A stretch of DNA of 64,000 nt from Mesotaenium endlicherianum (lineage: Eukaryota; Streptophyta; Zygnematophyceae; Zygnematales; Mesotaeniaceae), in the NCBI GenBank assembly GCA_009602735.1, contig WELA01009273.1, forward strand, positions 468,689 to 532,688, read 5' to 3'. The notes under the pieces are model-generated. The model was not told the origin of the DNA and made no database searches. It was given only the letters and a program-made list of their open reading frames with translations. Positions 25,001-38,716 of the stretch are shown piece by piece. Numbering within the stretch: the first letter of the stretch is position 1; each line of letters opens with the position of its first letter. The translations under genes were made by a program, and so were the position numbers.

Positions 25001-28000
25001 CAAGGGCACATGCCCTCTCTGCGAGGGAGATGCTGGCAGGCCTCTGGCTATTTCTTTAGCAGCCCTCCTGTCTGCCCTGTCCGATTGGGTCTCCGCGCCT
25101 TCAAATGGCCTCTGTCCTCTGGCTGTTCCCAGCCAAGTGATATCTTCTTCTTCAGCAAAGCTGGTGCAGGGCTATGTCTGCCCTTGCCAACCCAGTCTTC
25201 TCCATTACAGGGGATGTGGCAGGTGTCTGGATCACAGCGGGGCTAGTGTTCTTTTCCTCGCCGTCCTCTTCTTCTTCCTCTGACCCCTCCTCCTCTCCTT
25301 CCCCTGGCTCCTATGAGACTGCTGGGGTTTGCCCTGTCAGCTGCTCCAGCTCTTCCCGAGAAAAAGAATACCTCATCGACCTTCCCCTTTTGGGTGCTGG
25401 TGGGGGCTGTTGAGTCCTCACCACACACAGGTCTTTCTCTCCCTGCTTGCTTGCCCATTTGGCATAAGGGTGCTTTCCTTCAGAGAATGACTCTCGAGCC
25501 CTGCTCCCGTCCTCCTGCATTTCTTGGCTCATGCAGTCTCTTACTCCATCCAATCTTGGGTCCCCAAGCTGCAATGTGAGGAGGCAACACTATGTTCCCC
25601 TGTAGGTCTGTTCGGAAACCTTCCTCCCCTGCCTTGTCATTTTGCTGGTCCCTCATGTTGATTGTCATCCACCGCCAATCGGTGGGCTTCTGGAAGAAGG
25701 CGGGGTTTGTCCTTTTCAGAGTACAAAGGTACCAGTGCCCTGCAAAGTCCAGCTGACTGGTTTCCCTCGCCAAGAATTCCCAGCTCCTTCTCTCCACCTC
25801 ATTATGCATGGCCTTGAACCTGTTATGTGATGTAGAGTCTTTAAAGCTATCCGCGTCCATGAGGATCATCCTGATGACCCTATCTTTCCCCCAGATACCC
25901 GAAATCGATACAGCTCCTTCCTCATTCACTTGGGCCATTGCCTTGGCATCTCTGACCGTATATCCTACCATCCTGGCATAATTGTGCTAGAGGAGGAGTC
26001 CTATGCTGACCTCTATATATTTGTCAAAGCTTTCAAATGTCTCCCCTTCCCTCTTCGGGATGTTCTTTTGTGACTCACTGCGACTTCTGTGGGCATACTT
26101 GAAGGCCTCCTCCAGTAGATCAAAGCCCTTGCCCAGCACTGTGTTGCGGTAGCTGCTGATTCTCTTCTGTTCTCTTCAACCTGTTGCTTCCGCCTCTCCT
26201 CAGCTTGTCTCTCCTCCTCTGCCTTCTTGGCCTCCTCTGCAACTTTTCTGTCCAGTTCTTCTTGCCTCACCCTAGCTTGTTCCTCCTCCTTCTTCTTCTG
26301 TGCCTCCCCTTGTTGTTGGAGTCGTTGTGATTCCCGAGCGGAGATGCAGGATGATTCGATGTCGCCACGGAATTGCAAGGATTTTGCAAGTGCCTCTTCC
26401 GCTCTTCTCTTCCTCTTGAGTTTCGACTTCTGAGTCGTCCTGCTCAATCATAAACACAATGCAGTTAGTGAAGTCATGATACTTTGCCACAGCTGAGTAC
26501 CGTTAATGGAGAAGAATGTGGTAGGGAGAGTTCCAAGTGTGTAATACCTTGTGTGAGTGAGTATAAGAGGAGACTTGAGTCAGCAAAAAAAGTGAGTGTG
26601 AGCGCAGGTTGAGTGTATAAAATGATTATATATAAAGAGGTACCTGGCTGATCCCGAGACGAGACACACTTCCTCCAACTTAAGTTTAAGGTGGGTTGCC
26701 TGTCACAACTGTCACTAACTGTCACTAACTGTTCCCCTCCATCTTACCTGGAGACAGGACCTCCGGTCACCTTCCCATGTCAACTGAACTGATAGTTAGG
26801 GAGATTTGCCAGCCGCTCGAAGGTGGAACCGCTTCAACACCCCGTTGGCATCGGTCAGCTGGTCTCTAAATTCCCAAGTGTCCCGAGAAGCATCGTAACC
26901 CTTCCATCCAACTAGGTACTTCAAGACATATTTAGATGATTGACGGACAGATCGAGCGTCTAAAATCTCCTTGACCTCATATTCCCCAGGGTCACTCTTC
27001 CTGACAACAAAGACCCGTCCCGGTTGGACAGGTGACCGACCTGTGAACAATGGTGTCACCTTTGATGTACGGTTCAAGGAAGGAGACATTAAAGACTAAG
27101 TGACCCTTGTATTTCGCTAACATGTGCAGTTTGTAAGCATTCTGACCGACACAGCGCACCGCCGAATATGGACCGACCCAGATCGGACCAAGCTTTTTCT
27201 TGACCACATCAGGCAGGTACAGGTGTTAAGAATGCAGTTTGGCCAAATTGCCTTGAGAAAATGTCAGCCCTCGACGGTGTTGATTAGCGTATATTTGTTG
27301 ATTTTCATAAGTTGTGTGCAGGTTTGTTTGGACTTATGACAGTGTGTCAGCAAACTCCTGAGTTAACTGGAGAGACACTGGATTGTGGATCCCGCCAGGG
27401 TGAGTTAAAGACTCCCCTAGCACATCTGAAGGAGACTTAGGGACTCTACCAGTCTGAGTTCAAAAGGGGTCTTTCCCGTGGACGCGTGCACCGCACCGTT
27501 GAATTTGAGGCAACAGGTCATCCCAATTATCTTGTTTTTGGTTAATATATGCTCTCAGCACCTCTTGCAAAACTCGGTTAGTTCTTTCAATCTGCCCATC
27601 AGTCTGAGGGTGGATGGCTGTGCTGAGCAACTGTTGGACTCCCATTGACCCCATTAAAGCTCTCCAGAACTTAGAGGTAAATTTTGAGTCTCTATCAAAG
27701 ATGATATTAGAGGGGAGCCCATGTTGGCATACTACATGGGTGTAGATCTATCTCGCAGTTTCTAGTGCGGTTACTTTGACAGTGGTGGGGATGAAAATGA
27801 CCATTTTTGTTAGTTAATCCACGATACCAATATCAAATCATGCCCACTGGCAGTTCTTGGTAGTGTCACCACTCAGTCCATAGATATTATTTCCGAGCGT
27901 CCAGCTGGGATGGGCAATGGTTGTAAGAGAACCCCGGGTGGTGTGTGCCTAGACTTATTTCTTTGACACTGATCTCAAGACTTAACACATTTCAAGACCT

Positions 28001-31000
28001 CCCGAGGCAACCCATCCCAATGATTATGTTTTGCCAGTTTGCCAACAGTTTTGGCCTATTCCAAATGCCCACCCAGTAAATTGTCATGTGCTTGACTCAA
28101 TAAGAGGGACCTTATTTCCAAATTATTAGGAATGACCAGCTTCAACCTGCCTGAAGTGGCTTCAGTCACCCAGACCCCTCCCTTAAGCCTATACCCGAGT
28201 GAAGTAGCAGGACATACACCATCCGTGGGGCTGGGCTCAAATGTTGGGTCAGAGTGGTAGGCTTTCCTAAGTTGTTCGGGGAAGGACATTTTCACCTTTA
28301 GTGAAGTGAGTACACAAAGGACTTTCTCTACAGCATGCTAACTAAAGTTCCTTTCTTGCAAGTCAGGTCTTCTAGAGAGTGCATCAGCAAGATTCAACTT
28401 CTCTGGTTTGTAGTCAATCTGGACTTGGAACTGCTCCAGCATCTAACTCAAGCGGTTCTCCCTCCTCGACAGCTTGGACTTATCTGAAAGTGAGTCAGAG
28501 CTGGATGATCTGTAACCACCTTAAAAGCTTTACCATGTAAGTATGCTCTCCACTGTTTGAGCACATGGATGATAGCAAGCAGCTCTTTATCATGCACAAA
28601 ATAGTTAATTTCAGCTGGGTTGAATTTCATACTCATACAGCACAGGGTGCCACTCCTGCCGTACCTCACCATCCTTTGTGGTTTTGTCAGCAGGCTGCAA
28701 CAAAATAGCACCCATGGCAAAGTCAAAAGCATCAATAACCACCTGCACAGGTTTGTTGGGGTCATACACGGCTAGGACTCGGGCAAAACAAAGGGCATCT
28801 ATAAGGGTCTGGAAGGCAGCCTGCTGCCTTTCACCCCACACATACCCTATGTCTTTCTTAGTAAGGTCAGTCGGTTTACTGGCCTTTGTAGAATAATTCT
28901 CAATAAATCTCATATAGTAGTTAGCCAATCCAAGGAAGGATCTAACTTCAGAGACAGGCTGTGGTACTGGCCAGTCCCTTATGGTCTGAACTTTCTTAAA
29001 TTCCACACTGATGCCTTCTTTACTAACAACGTGGCCTAAAAATTCGATACTTCCCTTGAAAAAATCACACTTGCTCATTTAAAGCATATAACTAATTTCT
29101 TCTCAGGGTGTCCATGACTGCCCTTAAGTGTTCAGCATGCTGAGTTTCATCTTTAAAATATCATCCACGAAGACTTGCACAAACTTATCCAGGTAAGGTC
29201 TGAAAATGTCATTCATAGCACCCATGAAGGTTGCTGGAGCATTAGTCAGTCCAAACGGCATCACATTAAAATCATAGTGTCCATAACGTGTGTCGAAGGC
29301 AATCTTGTGTTCATCCCCTTCAGCAATTCTGATTTGATGATAACCACTCTTGAGATCTATTTTACTGAACACTTTAGCACCAGATAGGGTATCAAGCAAG
29401 TTCTCGATTTTGGGTAAAGCATACTTGTTCTTTACTGTAATTCTCTTAAAAGCTCTATAATCAACGCACATCCGCATACTTCCATCTTATTTCTTAACAA
29501 ATAGGATGGGTGCGCCATAAGGTGACTTACAGGGGGAAATATAACCATTTTCCTCAAGCTCTGCAATCTGTGTTCTCAACTTCTCGCTCTCCACATAAGA
29601 CAAGCCATAAGTGCGTTGCCAGGGTGGCTGACTCCCAGGTAATAAATCAATCCTCTGATCTACTGCCCTCTTAGATGGTAGTCCTGGAGGCATATTAAAA
29701 ACATCAATATAGTGAGCAACAATGTCTGCAACAGTAGAGTGCTCCGGAGGGCTTACCTTTTTCTCCACCACTTCTTTAGGTTGAGGAGGTACCTCTCTCA
29801 GCAGCACTTCCAGAAGGATGAAAATTGCTGAATGCAATTGAGTTCATCAAAAGCTGGAACCAGAAGGAAGACAGAATATTTTGTCTTCTTTTCCTTCATT
29901 TGCCATCCACACAGGACAAGAGGAAGAGCATTGGTGGGTGCCAAGTTAGTCTGCCCATCACTGGCTCCTCTCACTATAACTGTACCTCTGCTCCAACATA
30001 CTTCAGTTTGATGTCTGTTAAGCCAGGACCTGCCTAGCACAAGATCATAAAAGCCAGTGTTGAGTACCTCAAATGTAAGCGTTTCGGTTAGAGTTGCGAT
30101 GCCAGAACCTAACTGGACCTCAATAGGCTTGGTTATAATTCCTCTCGAGATACTTGAGGCATCTCCAATAAATACTTTTCTATTCCCTTGGGTGACAGTA
30201 TAGGCAGCCTTAGCCGCTTAACTAACTCCTTATGGATAAAAGTATGTGACGCCCCTCCGTCAACAAATGCCCTCACCTTCCTACCTGCAATCATGCGATT
30301 TAGTAGGATACGGGGCACTGTCTTTTCCTGATTTCCGCATTGTTCTCCTGACTTAGCAAAGAAATGTTGGACAATGTCAGCATTGTTCTCCTGACTTAGC
30401 AAAGAAATGTTGGACATCAAGTGGAACAAGACCCTCCACAGTGTGCACTTTTTGGAGGTCTACACTGCTGATGGTCTCCTTTATTTGGTTGTCAGGCATG
30501 CATAGTGGATCCAGTTTAGCAGGACCCATAATACCTGCTACGAGGGCAGCTAGCGACGACTCACTATCTCTAGCATCCTCATAGTCAGTAGACTGGATTA
30601 TTGACTGTTGCTGTCTTTGAAAGGATGGCCCTTTCTCTTGACCTTCGGAAGGTGCGTGATTGGACACTGCTCTCTGAAGTGGCCCAATTGCTGGCAATGG
30701 AAGCATACAGACTATGCTGAGGCTGGTCTTGGCTTTGTTCTACCACCACCTCTTCCATAGCCACCTCGAGAGTAATCACATCTCCCTCTAGACTGTATAG
30801 CATTATACTCCTACTCGTACTCATCACCCTGATCATCCGCAGCCTGGTCTCTTTCAATTGCATTGTAGGAACCGTGGGGCGTATTCACAATCTTAGACAC
30901 CAAAGCATTACTTTGGCGCTTGTGATTGAACTATTGCTGACCTTGAGCGTCAGCGTCCTGGGTCAAGTCAGCCAGTTTCTCATATCCCCTTTTAGGAAAA

Positions 31001-32112
31001 AAAACTAGAGACTTCGGATTTCAAGCCATACCTGAAGTATGCTATCCTATATCGCTCTGGCAAGTCTGGCTGCTTCATCATGTTCTCCTGGAACTTCTGA
31101 GAAAACTCAGCAACTGAAGTGGTCTGTTTCAGTGTCAAGGAGATCATTGCATAGATAGCTTTCTCTTGCTGGTTGATGACATCAAACTTCTCATGCAATT
31201 TCTTGACAAACTCTACCCAAGTAGGGTCACCGAGTTGCTGAGCCTTACGCTCGCCTTTCCAATGCAACCACCAGTCTGCTGCACTGCCTTTCAATAGAGC
31301 ACCAGTGTGCGTGTCCTTCTTGTAATCCTGCAGCTGTGGGTAGTTCTCCAGCCACTGCTCAACATCAGCGAGAAACTTGATCAGGTAATACTTTTTGTTT
31401 CCCTCAGGATCATAGTCCTGGGGAGGATTCGGTTCAAGCATACTTGGCCCTCTGCCACCACCACCAGTGGTTTGAGAACCCAATTGATCTCTGTCCCGCA
31501 GCAAAGACATTATGATTCCTTTGTCCTCCTGTTGGGACTAATACATGCTCGCCATTTGCGATTGCATTTGCACAAATAATGCTCCCAAATTTACACTCTG
31601 AGGTGGGAGTCTAGCAAATGCAGCAGCAGCAGTGGCATTCACCCGCTAAGTAGTATCCTCAATAGTCCCTCTCGCTCCTGCAGCAGCAATTCCTGCCACA
31701 TTCAGCCGGTCACAAATTTGACCTAGAGGCACATTGAGTTGTACAGCAGGAGGTGGATTCAGAACATTGGCCCTTGCTGCCATAAGTTCTTCGACAGTGC
31801 GCTCGTCAACTGGCTGTCCTTCCCTCCTTTCTGTATCTTCAGCGGCCTTTGCCAATTATTCAGCTTCTAATCTGGCTCTCTCCTCCTCAGCTTGCTATGC
31901 TGCCACTGCGGCAATTGCAGCTGCCTCATCTGCAGCCTCTCTAGCTGCAGTATCTGCCACTGCTTCAGAATAAGTACGGGTTCCCGCTAAATGGCTTTCA
32001 GCCTGATTTTTTGACATTTTCGTTATCCTGGTTCTCCATGTCTCGGGAGTTGCCAGTTTGAGACCTTGTCCTTACCATACAAAGAAGACTGTGATAACTG
32101 CTCCGATACAAC
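25001..32112 (-). mobile_element. Ty3/gypsy chromovirus element B, internal region (full order, broken)
   Basis: Minus-strand element with the full set of parts: gag (about 31970-30600), protease (about 30430-29990), reverse transcriptase and RNase H (about 29840-28330), integrase (about 28300-27090), a chromodomain (about 27030-26800; YLVGWKGYDASRDTWEF) and a third ORF (about 26490-25240) before the 3' LTR. With LTRs it spans 24283-32829, about 8.5 kb. It is the same family as A and C. Many breaks, so a fossil of moderate to old age by LTR difference. Chromodomains in this family are known to direct insertion to marked chromatin. Confidence 0.85.
25240..26490 (-). mobile_element. Third ORF of element B, function unknown
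   Basis: Lies between the chromodomain and the 3' LTR. The first part is a Glu/Lys/Arg/Gln-rich predicted coiled coil (26447-26120). The second has a conserved core (KMVGYT-like start, DSFKD, NEVERRSWEFLARE, PTDWRWMT, LPPHIAAWGP) at about 25971-25480. The end is basic and low-complexity (KRGRSMRYSFSREE). The same order recurs in element C at 37406-38716, which argues that it was a real coding part. I do not recognise the core; it is not an obvious envelope, as no membrane segment is visible. Confidence 0.6.
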
Positions 32113-32829
32113 TGAAATGAATCGACTTACCAAATAGGCAATTAACAATTAATGAAGATCTTTATATCAGCAAGTAATCATTATGGTATTTTATGTTGAT
32201 TGATTAAATAGGAAAACACAACACACTTGCAGTGGACAATACTTGCAAGTCAAATGCAAGTAAACTAGCATCAAAAATGCAATCAGTAAACTCATACATA
32301 AGCAAGGCTTGAAGACAATGCATATCAATGGCTTCTCGCCTTGGATTCATTTTCTGTCAGTAAGCTGTACAAGAAAGTTGGCCTCTTTTCCAAATGCCGA
32401 ACTCGAGAGCAATACCTAACATATGTTCACGGGATGAGTTACTGTTCAAGGGCAAGTGCGATGACACCGCCTACGCGGGAGTTAACCACGTTGGTAGGAC
32501 CTTAGTTAACCAAATCTACCGCCATCTTTCATCATCCCAGATTGCCATCCATCCTAAGGATGTCATCCGGCCATTCATCTGGCATACCACACTAATATGC
32601 ATATCAAGGCAATTCGCTGCTACCGAGTACGAAAGTCAGCTGGCTGTCAAACAATGTGTCAGCAAGCTGACTTAAGTCGACTTCAGCCTGCTGCTTCCGG
32701 CTGAGTCATTAAATTGATTATTAAATAAAGACCAGCAGACTCAATACAACATAAAGTTCAGCAGGCTGAACTTCATTAAATATTATATTTAAATGAATAT
32801 TATATCTACCAATATACTGATTCATTACA
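32113..32829 (-). mobile_element. 5' LTR of element B, 717 bp
   Basis: Minus strand begins TGTAATGAATCAG at 32829 and ends TTTCA at 32113, next to the primer-binding-like site. Its outer edge touches the truncated 5' LTR of element C, so no target duplication can be read. Confidence 0.85.
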
Positions 32830-33487
32830 ATTAAGTTTAGCTTGCTAAACTCTAATTAATATTCAATCTGCTGGGCTTTATGAAAGTATCAGTTTAATGA
32901 CTTAGCCGGAAGCAGCAGGCTGAAGTCGACTTAAGTCAGCTTGCTGACACATTCTTTGACAGCTAGCCGTACTTGGTAGCAGCGAACTGCCTAGATATGC
33001 ATTTAAGTGTGGTGTGCTAGATGAATGGCCAGATGACATCCCTAGGATGGATGGCGATTCGAGATGATGGGAGATGGCGGTGGATTTGGTTAACCGAGGT
33101 CCTACCAACGTGGTTAACTCCCGGGTAGGCGGTGCCATCGCACTGACCGTTGAACAGTAAACTCATTCCATGTACATATGCTAGGATTGCTCTCGAGTTC
33201 GGCATTCGGAAACGAGGCCAACTCTCTTGTACAGCTTACTGAGAGAGATCTGAATCCAAGGCGAGAAGCCATTGATATGCATTGTCTTCTAGCCTTGCTT
33301 ATGTATGAGTTTACACATTGCATTATTGATGCTAGTTTACTTGCATTTGACTTACGAGTATTATTCACTGCTAGTATGTTGTCCTTTGGCGTTTTTCCAG
33401 TTAACGGAAAATACCATAAAGATTACTTCTTAATATAAAGATCTTCATTAATTGTTTATCGCCTATTTGGTAAGTCGATTCATTTCA
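32830..33487 (+). mobile_element. 5' LTR of element C, missing its first ~55 bases
   Basis: Homologous to 45918-46658 but lacking the TGTAATGAATCAG start; it begins at an internal LTR position directly after B's LTR end. It ends GATTCATTTCA followed by TGTATCGGAGC, a primer-binding-like site. With B's LTR it forms a large inverted repeat. Confidence 0.85.
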
Positions 33488-34794
33488 GTTGTATCGGAGC
33501 AGTTATCACAGTCTTCTTTGTATGGTAAGGACAAGGTCTCAAACTGGCAACTCCCGAGACATGGAGAACCAGGATAACGAAAATGTCGAAAATTAGGCTG
33601 AAAGCCATTTAGCGGGAACCCGTACTTATTCTGAAGGAGTGGCAGATACTGCAGCTAGAGAGGCTGCAGATGAGGCAGCTGCTATTGCCGCAGTGGCAGC
33701 ACAGCAAGCTGAGGAGGAGAGAGCCATATTAGAAGCTGAACAATTGGCAAAGGCCGCTGAAGATACAGAAAGGAAGGAAGGACAGCCAGCTGACGAGCGC
33801 ACTGTCGAAGAACTTATGGCAGCAAGGGCCAATGTTCTGAATCCACCTCCTGCTGTACAACTCAATGTGCCTCTAGGTCAAATTCGTGACCGGCTGAATG
33901 CGGCAAGAATTGCTGCTGCAGGAGCAAGAGGGACTGTTGAGGACACGACTCAGCGAGTAGATGCCAATGCTGCTGCTGCATTTGCTAGACTACCACCCCA
34001 AAGTGTAGACTTGGGAGCATTGTTCGTTCAAATGCAGTCGCAAATGGCGAGCATGTATTAGTCCCAACAGGAGGACAAAAGAATCATAATGTCTCTACTG
34101 CGGGACAGAGACCAACTCAGGTCTCAAACCACTGCCGGTGGTGGCAGAGGGCCTAGTAAGCCCAAGCCGAAACCTCCCCAGGACTATGATCCTGAGGGAC
34201 ACAGAAAATAATACCTGATGAAGTTTCTCGCGGATGTTGAGCAGTGGCTGGAGAACTACCCAGAACTGCAAGATTACAAGAAGGTCAGGCACACTGGTGC
34301 GCTACTGAAAGGCAGCGCCGCAGACTGGTGACTATACTGGAAAGGAGAGCGTAAGGCTCAGCAACTCGGTGACCCTACGTGGGTAGAGTTTGTCAAGAAG
34401 TTGCATGAGAAGTTTGATGTCATCAACCAGCAGGAGAAAGCTATCTATGCGATGATCTCCCTGACACTGAAGCAGACCACTTCAGTTGCTGAGTTTGCTC
34501 AAAAGTTCCAGGAGAACATGATGAAACAGCCAGACTTGCCAGAACGGTATAGGATAGCATACTTTAGGTAGGGCTTGAAATCCGAAGTCTTTAGTCATTT
34601 TGCTAAAATGAAGTATGAGAAACTGGATGACTTGATCTAGGATGCTGATGCCTAGGATCAGCAGCAGTTCAATCACAAGCGCCAGAGTAATGCTTTGGTG
34701 TCTAAGATTGTCAAAAAGCCCCATGGTTCCTACAATGCAGTTGAAGGAGACCAGGCTGAGGATGATCAGGGTGATGAATAATGACAATCAATCA

Positions 34795-35085
34795 AATCAA
34801 CTAAATTAATCAATGATTTAATAAGTTATCATCTCATAATTAATCAAAGTGACTTTATGAATAATTATGTCGTACTTTTGCGAAGTAGTCGAGTTACGTT
34901 ACGACGCTTTTTGCAATAGTATCTCGGTCGTTTCGCCAATCGACCAGGAATTAATCGGCACACATGCGTGGCGAATAATTGAATATGATGCAATCATTTA
35001 TCAAATAATATGGTAAATAGTATAACGTACTTTAGGTAATTGGGAAAACGTCCCAAATACGCCTAAAATAGCTCGGATTGTTACA
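34795..35085. mobile_element. LTR fragment in element C, same family as the solo LTR at 21.3-22.2 kb
   Basis: About 290 bases align with the last third of the 21263-22193 LTR, sharing GAATAATTATGTCGTACTTT and CGACGCTTTTTGCAATAGTA, and ending in TTACA. It sits exactly where C jumps from gag to RNase H, so an insertion followed by deletion or recombination is likely. No target duplication is visible. Confidence 0.8.
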
Positions 35086-37405
35086 CCTTACTAAGAAAGA
35101 CATAGGGTATGTGTGGGGGGAAGAGCAGCAGGCTGCCTTCCAGACCCTTAAAGATGCTTTTTGTTCTGCCTGAGTGCTAGCCATGTCTGACCCCAGCAAA
35201 CTGGTGCAGGTGATCAATGATGCCTCTGACTTTGCCATGGGTGCTATTTTGTTGCAGCCTGTTGACAAAACCACAAAGGAGGGTAAGGTAAGGCAGGAGT
35301 GGCATCCTGTGTTGTACGAGTCTATGAAATTTAATCCAGCGGCGATTAATTACTCAGTGCATGATAAAGAGCTACTAGCTATCATTCACGTGCTCAAACA
35401 GTGGAGAGCATACGTACATGGTAAAGCTTTTAAAGTGATTACAAATCACTCAACTCTGACTCACTTTCGGAAGAAATCCAAGCTGTCAAGGAGGGAGAAC
35501 CGCTGGAGCCAGATGCTGGAGCAGTTTCAAGTCCAGATCGACTACAAACCAGGGAAGTTGAATCCTGCTGATGCACTCTCTAGAAGACCTGACTTGCAAG
35601 AAAGGAACTTTAGTCAGCATGCTGTAGATAAAGTCCTGTGTGCACTCACTTCACTCAAGGTGAAAAAGTCATTCCTTGAACAACTTAGGAAAGCCTACCT
35701 TTCTGACCCAACATTTGAGCCTAGTCCCACTACTGGTGTGTGTCGTGCTACTGCACTCGGGTATAAGCTTAAGGGAAGGGTCTGGGTGACTGAAACCACT
35801 TCAGGCAAGCTGAAGCTGGTCATTCCTAATAACTTATAATTAAGGTCCCTTTTATTGAGTTAAGCACATGACAATTTAGTGGGTGGACATTTGGGGCAGG
35901 CCAAGACTGTTGGCAAACTGGCAAAACATTATCATTAGGAGGGATTACCTCGGGAGGTCTTGAAATACGTTAAGTCCTGTGACCAGTGTCAAAAGAATAA
36001 GTCTAGGCACACACCACCGGGGGGGCCTCTTACAACCGCTGCCCATCCCAACTGGCCGCTGGGAAACGATATCTATGGACTGGGTGGTCACACTGCCACG
36101 AACTGCCAATGGGCATGATTCGATACTGGTAGTCGTGGATAAATTGACAAAAATGGTCATTTTCATCCCCACAACTGTCAAAGTAACTGCACTCGAAACA
36201 GCGAGACAGTTCTACAACCATGTAGTATGCCAACATTGGCTACCTCTAATATAACTTCAGACAGAGACTCGAAATTTACCTCTAAGTTCTGGAGGGTTTT
36301 AATGGGGTTAATGGGAGTCAGGCAGCTGTTCAGCACAGCAAACCACCCTCAGACTGATGGGCAGACTGAAAGAACTAACCGAGTTCTGCAAGAGGTATTG
36401 AGAGCCAATATTAACAAAAAACAAGACAATTGGGATGACCTGTTACCTCTAACCCAATTTGCGGTCAACAGTGCGGTGCACGCGTCAACGGGCAAGACTT
36501 CTTTTGAACTCAGCCTGGGTAGAGTTCCTAAGTCTCCTTTAGATGTCTTAGGGGAGTCTTTAACTCACCTTGAAAGGATTGACAATCCGGTCTCCCTCCA
36601 GTTAACTCAGGAGTTTGCTGACACCCTGTCAGAATTCCAACAGAATCTGCACAAAGCCCAAGAAAACCAACAAAAGTACGCTAATCAGCACCGTCGAGAA
36701 TTGACTATTTTAAGGGCGATTTGGTCAAAACTACATTCTCAGCACCTGTACCTCCCTGGTGTGGTCAAGAAAAAGCTTGGTCCTGTCTGGGTCGGTCCAT
36801 ATTCGGTGGTGCGCCGTGTCAGTCAGAATGCTTACAAACTGATATATCAGCAAAATACAAGGGTCACCCGGTCTTTAATGTCTCCATCCTGGAACCATAC
36901 ATCAAAGAGGACACACTGTTCATAGGTCGGTTACCTGTCCAACCGGGACCGGTCCCCGCTGTCTGGGACAGTGACCCTGAGGAATATGAGGTTGAGGAGA
37001 TTTAGACGCGCGCTCGGTCCGTCGATCATCTAAATATGTCATGAAGTACCTCATTCGACGGAAGGGTTGATGCCTCTGGGGACACTTGGGAATTTAAGGA
37101 CCATTTGACCAATGCCAAAGGGGCGTTGAAACGGTTCCACCTTCGGGCGGCTGGAGCCCCTCCATAACGGTCATTTCAGTTGACACGGGAAGGTGACAGG
37201 AGGTCTTGTCTCCATTTAAGTTGGAGGGGAACATACATGACAGTTAGCATGCGAAAGCGAAAAAGGGACAGTAATGTGCTTCCTAATTGTCAGCATAGTG
37301 ACAGATGGGACAGCCTGGCCCACATAAAGCACCTTGGGCGGAAGGAAAAAGGGCCTTGCACAGGAATACATCACTTAACGCACCTTAAATCACATTCATA
37401 CGTTT

Positions 37406-38716
37406 ATGTCTAAGCGCATCGCAACTACGTCAACTCCTAGCAATCACCCTGTAAGGATGGCTTCCACCACACAAAAGGAGGACAGAAAGCGCAAGGCAAA
37501 AGAAGCCAGGAGGACAATGGAGCAATACCAGAAGGAGCTGGCGGCGACGTCCCTCACCAGGAGAGAACAAGAAAGGGTCCGCAGACAACAAGAGGCGGCA
37601 GAAGAAGCACAGAGGAAGAAGGATCAGGAAGCGGAAAACCTCTGGAAAGCTGAGGAGGAGAGACAGAAGAAACAACAAGAAGAAGCTGCAGCGACAGAGG
37701 AGGAGAGAAGGAAAAAGGCTAAAGCGGACAGGCAGAAGAGCTTGGCCACTTACAGGTATATTGTGGTGGGTGGCCAAAACTTTCATAACCTGAAGGAAGC
37801 ATTGCTGGCAGCCCAGGAGATCAACAAGCTGGAACAGACAACACTTCTACAGAGGGAAGGAGTTGAAGCACTAGATAGGTACATTGAAACACACACGGGT
37901 GTGGTCCTCTACGAAGATTATGCCAAGATGGTGGGCTATACAGCAGAGTAGGCCCGGTACCTTGCAGATTATTTGGAGAACAAGCCGGCCCCAATACCGG
38001 GAATAGTGGGAGATCAGAGACTAATCAGGATGGTGAGCATGCGGCCCGATAGCTTTAAGGATACGGTATTCTACCTCACACTACTGCCAGCTTACAATGA
38101 AGTTGAGTGAAGGAGCTGGGAGTACTTGGCCAGAGAAGCAGGACAGCAGATGTTCTCTCCCCACTGGTTCCCGTGTATATTGAGGAAGGCTGAGGATGGA
38201 CCCCAGTACTACCAGCAGCCAACAGACTGGAGGTGGATGACCGTCACAAACAAAAAGCAGGATTGCGATTGAGCCCAACTGGATGACCTCCATTATGGCC
38301 TGGACGGCTACCTCATCCTACCACCTCACATTGCCCCTTGGGACCCCAGGCTGAATGGCTGCCTGAGCAATATGAATGCAGAGATCAAAGAGCACAGGAG
38401 GAGGGCGAGAGACTACTTCTCTAAGGGAAAGCATGCTTTCGTCAAATGGGCGAAGAATGCAGGCCGGATAGATATCAGCAGGCTGAAGGCCAAGCAACCT
38501 CCGGCGCGCCCTAAGAAAGGGAGGTCAGTAGACTACTCCATGTCTACCAGGGAGCAAGAAGACTTAGTGGACGAGAATCCTACCCTCTCAGAAGAGGAAG
38601 ATGAGGAGGATGAGGAAGAAGAACAAGGCAGAGGAGAAGCATCAGGAGCTGGTACTCAGGAGACCCAGGGGCAGGCAAGAGCAGGGCTTCCTCAAGAGCC
38701 AAGATCAGGTGTATGA
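37406..38716 (+). mobile_element. Third ORF of element C, function unknown
   Basis: Follows the chromodomain and reads in several pieces. It has a long Glu/Lys/Arg/Gln-rich coiled-coil start (37406-37760) and a core sharing KMVGYT, DSFKD, NEVE, RSWEYLARE, PTDWRWMT and LPPHIAPW with element B. A basic KKGRSVDYSMSTREQE stretch and an acidic, Gly-rich tail follow. Further coding-like sequence of C resumes after element D (45571-45720; GHVPFANVFQHPTGMPVYVG). I recognise no known domain. Confidence 0.6.

Noticed and set aside
25240-26490. Envelope gene making element B a retrovirus-like element
   Set aside because: The position would fit, but there is no signal peptide or membrane segment; it is a coiled-coil plus unknown soluble core.
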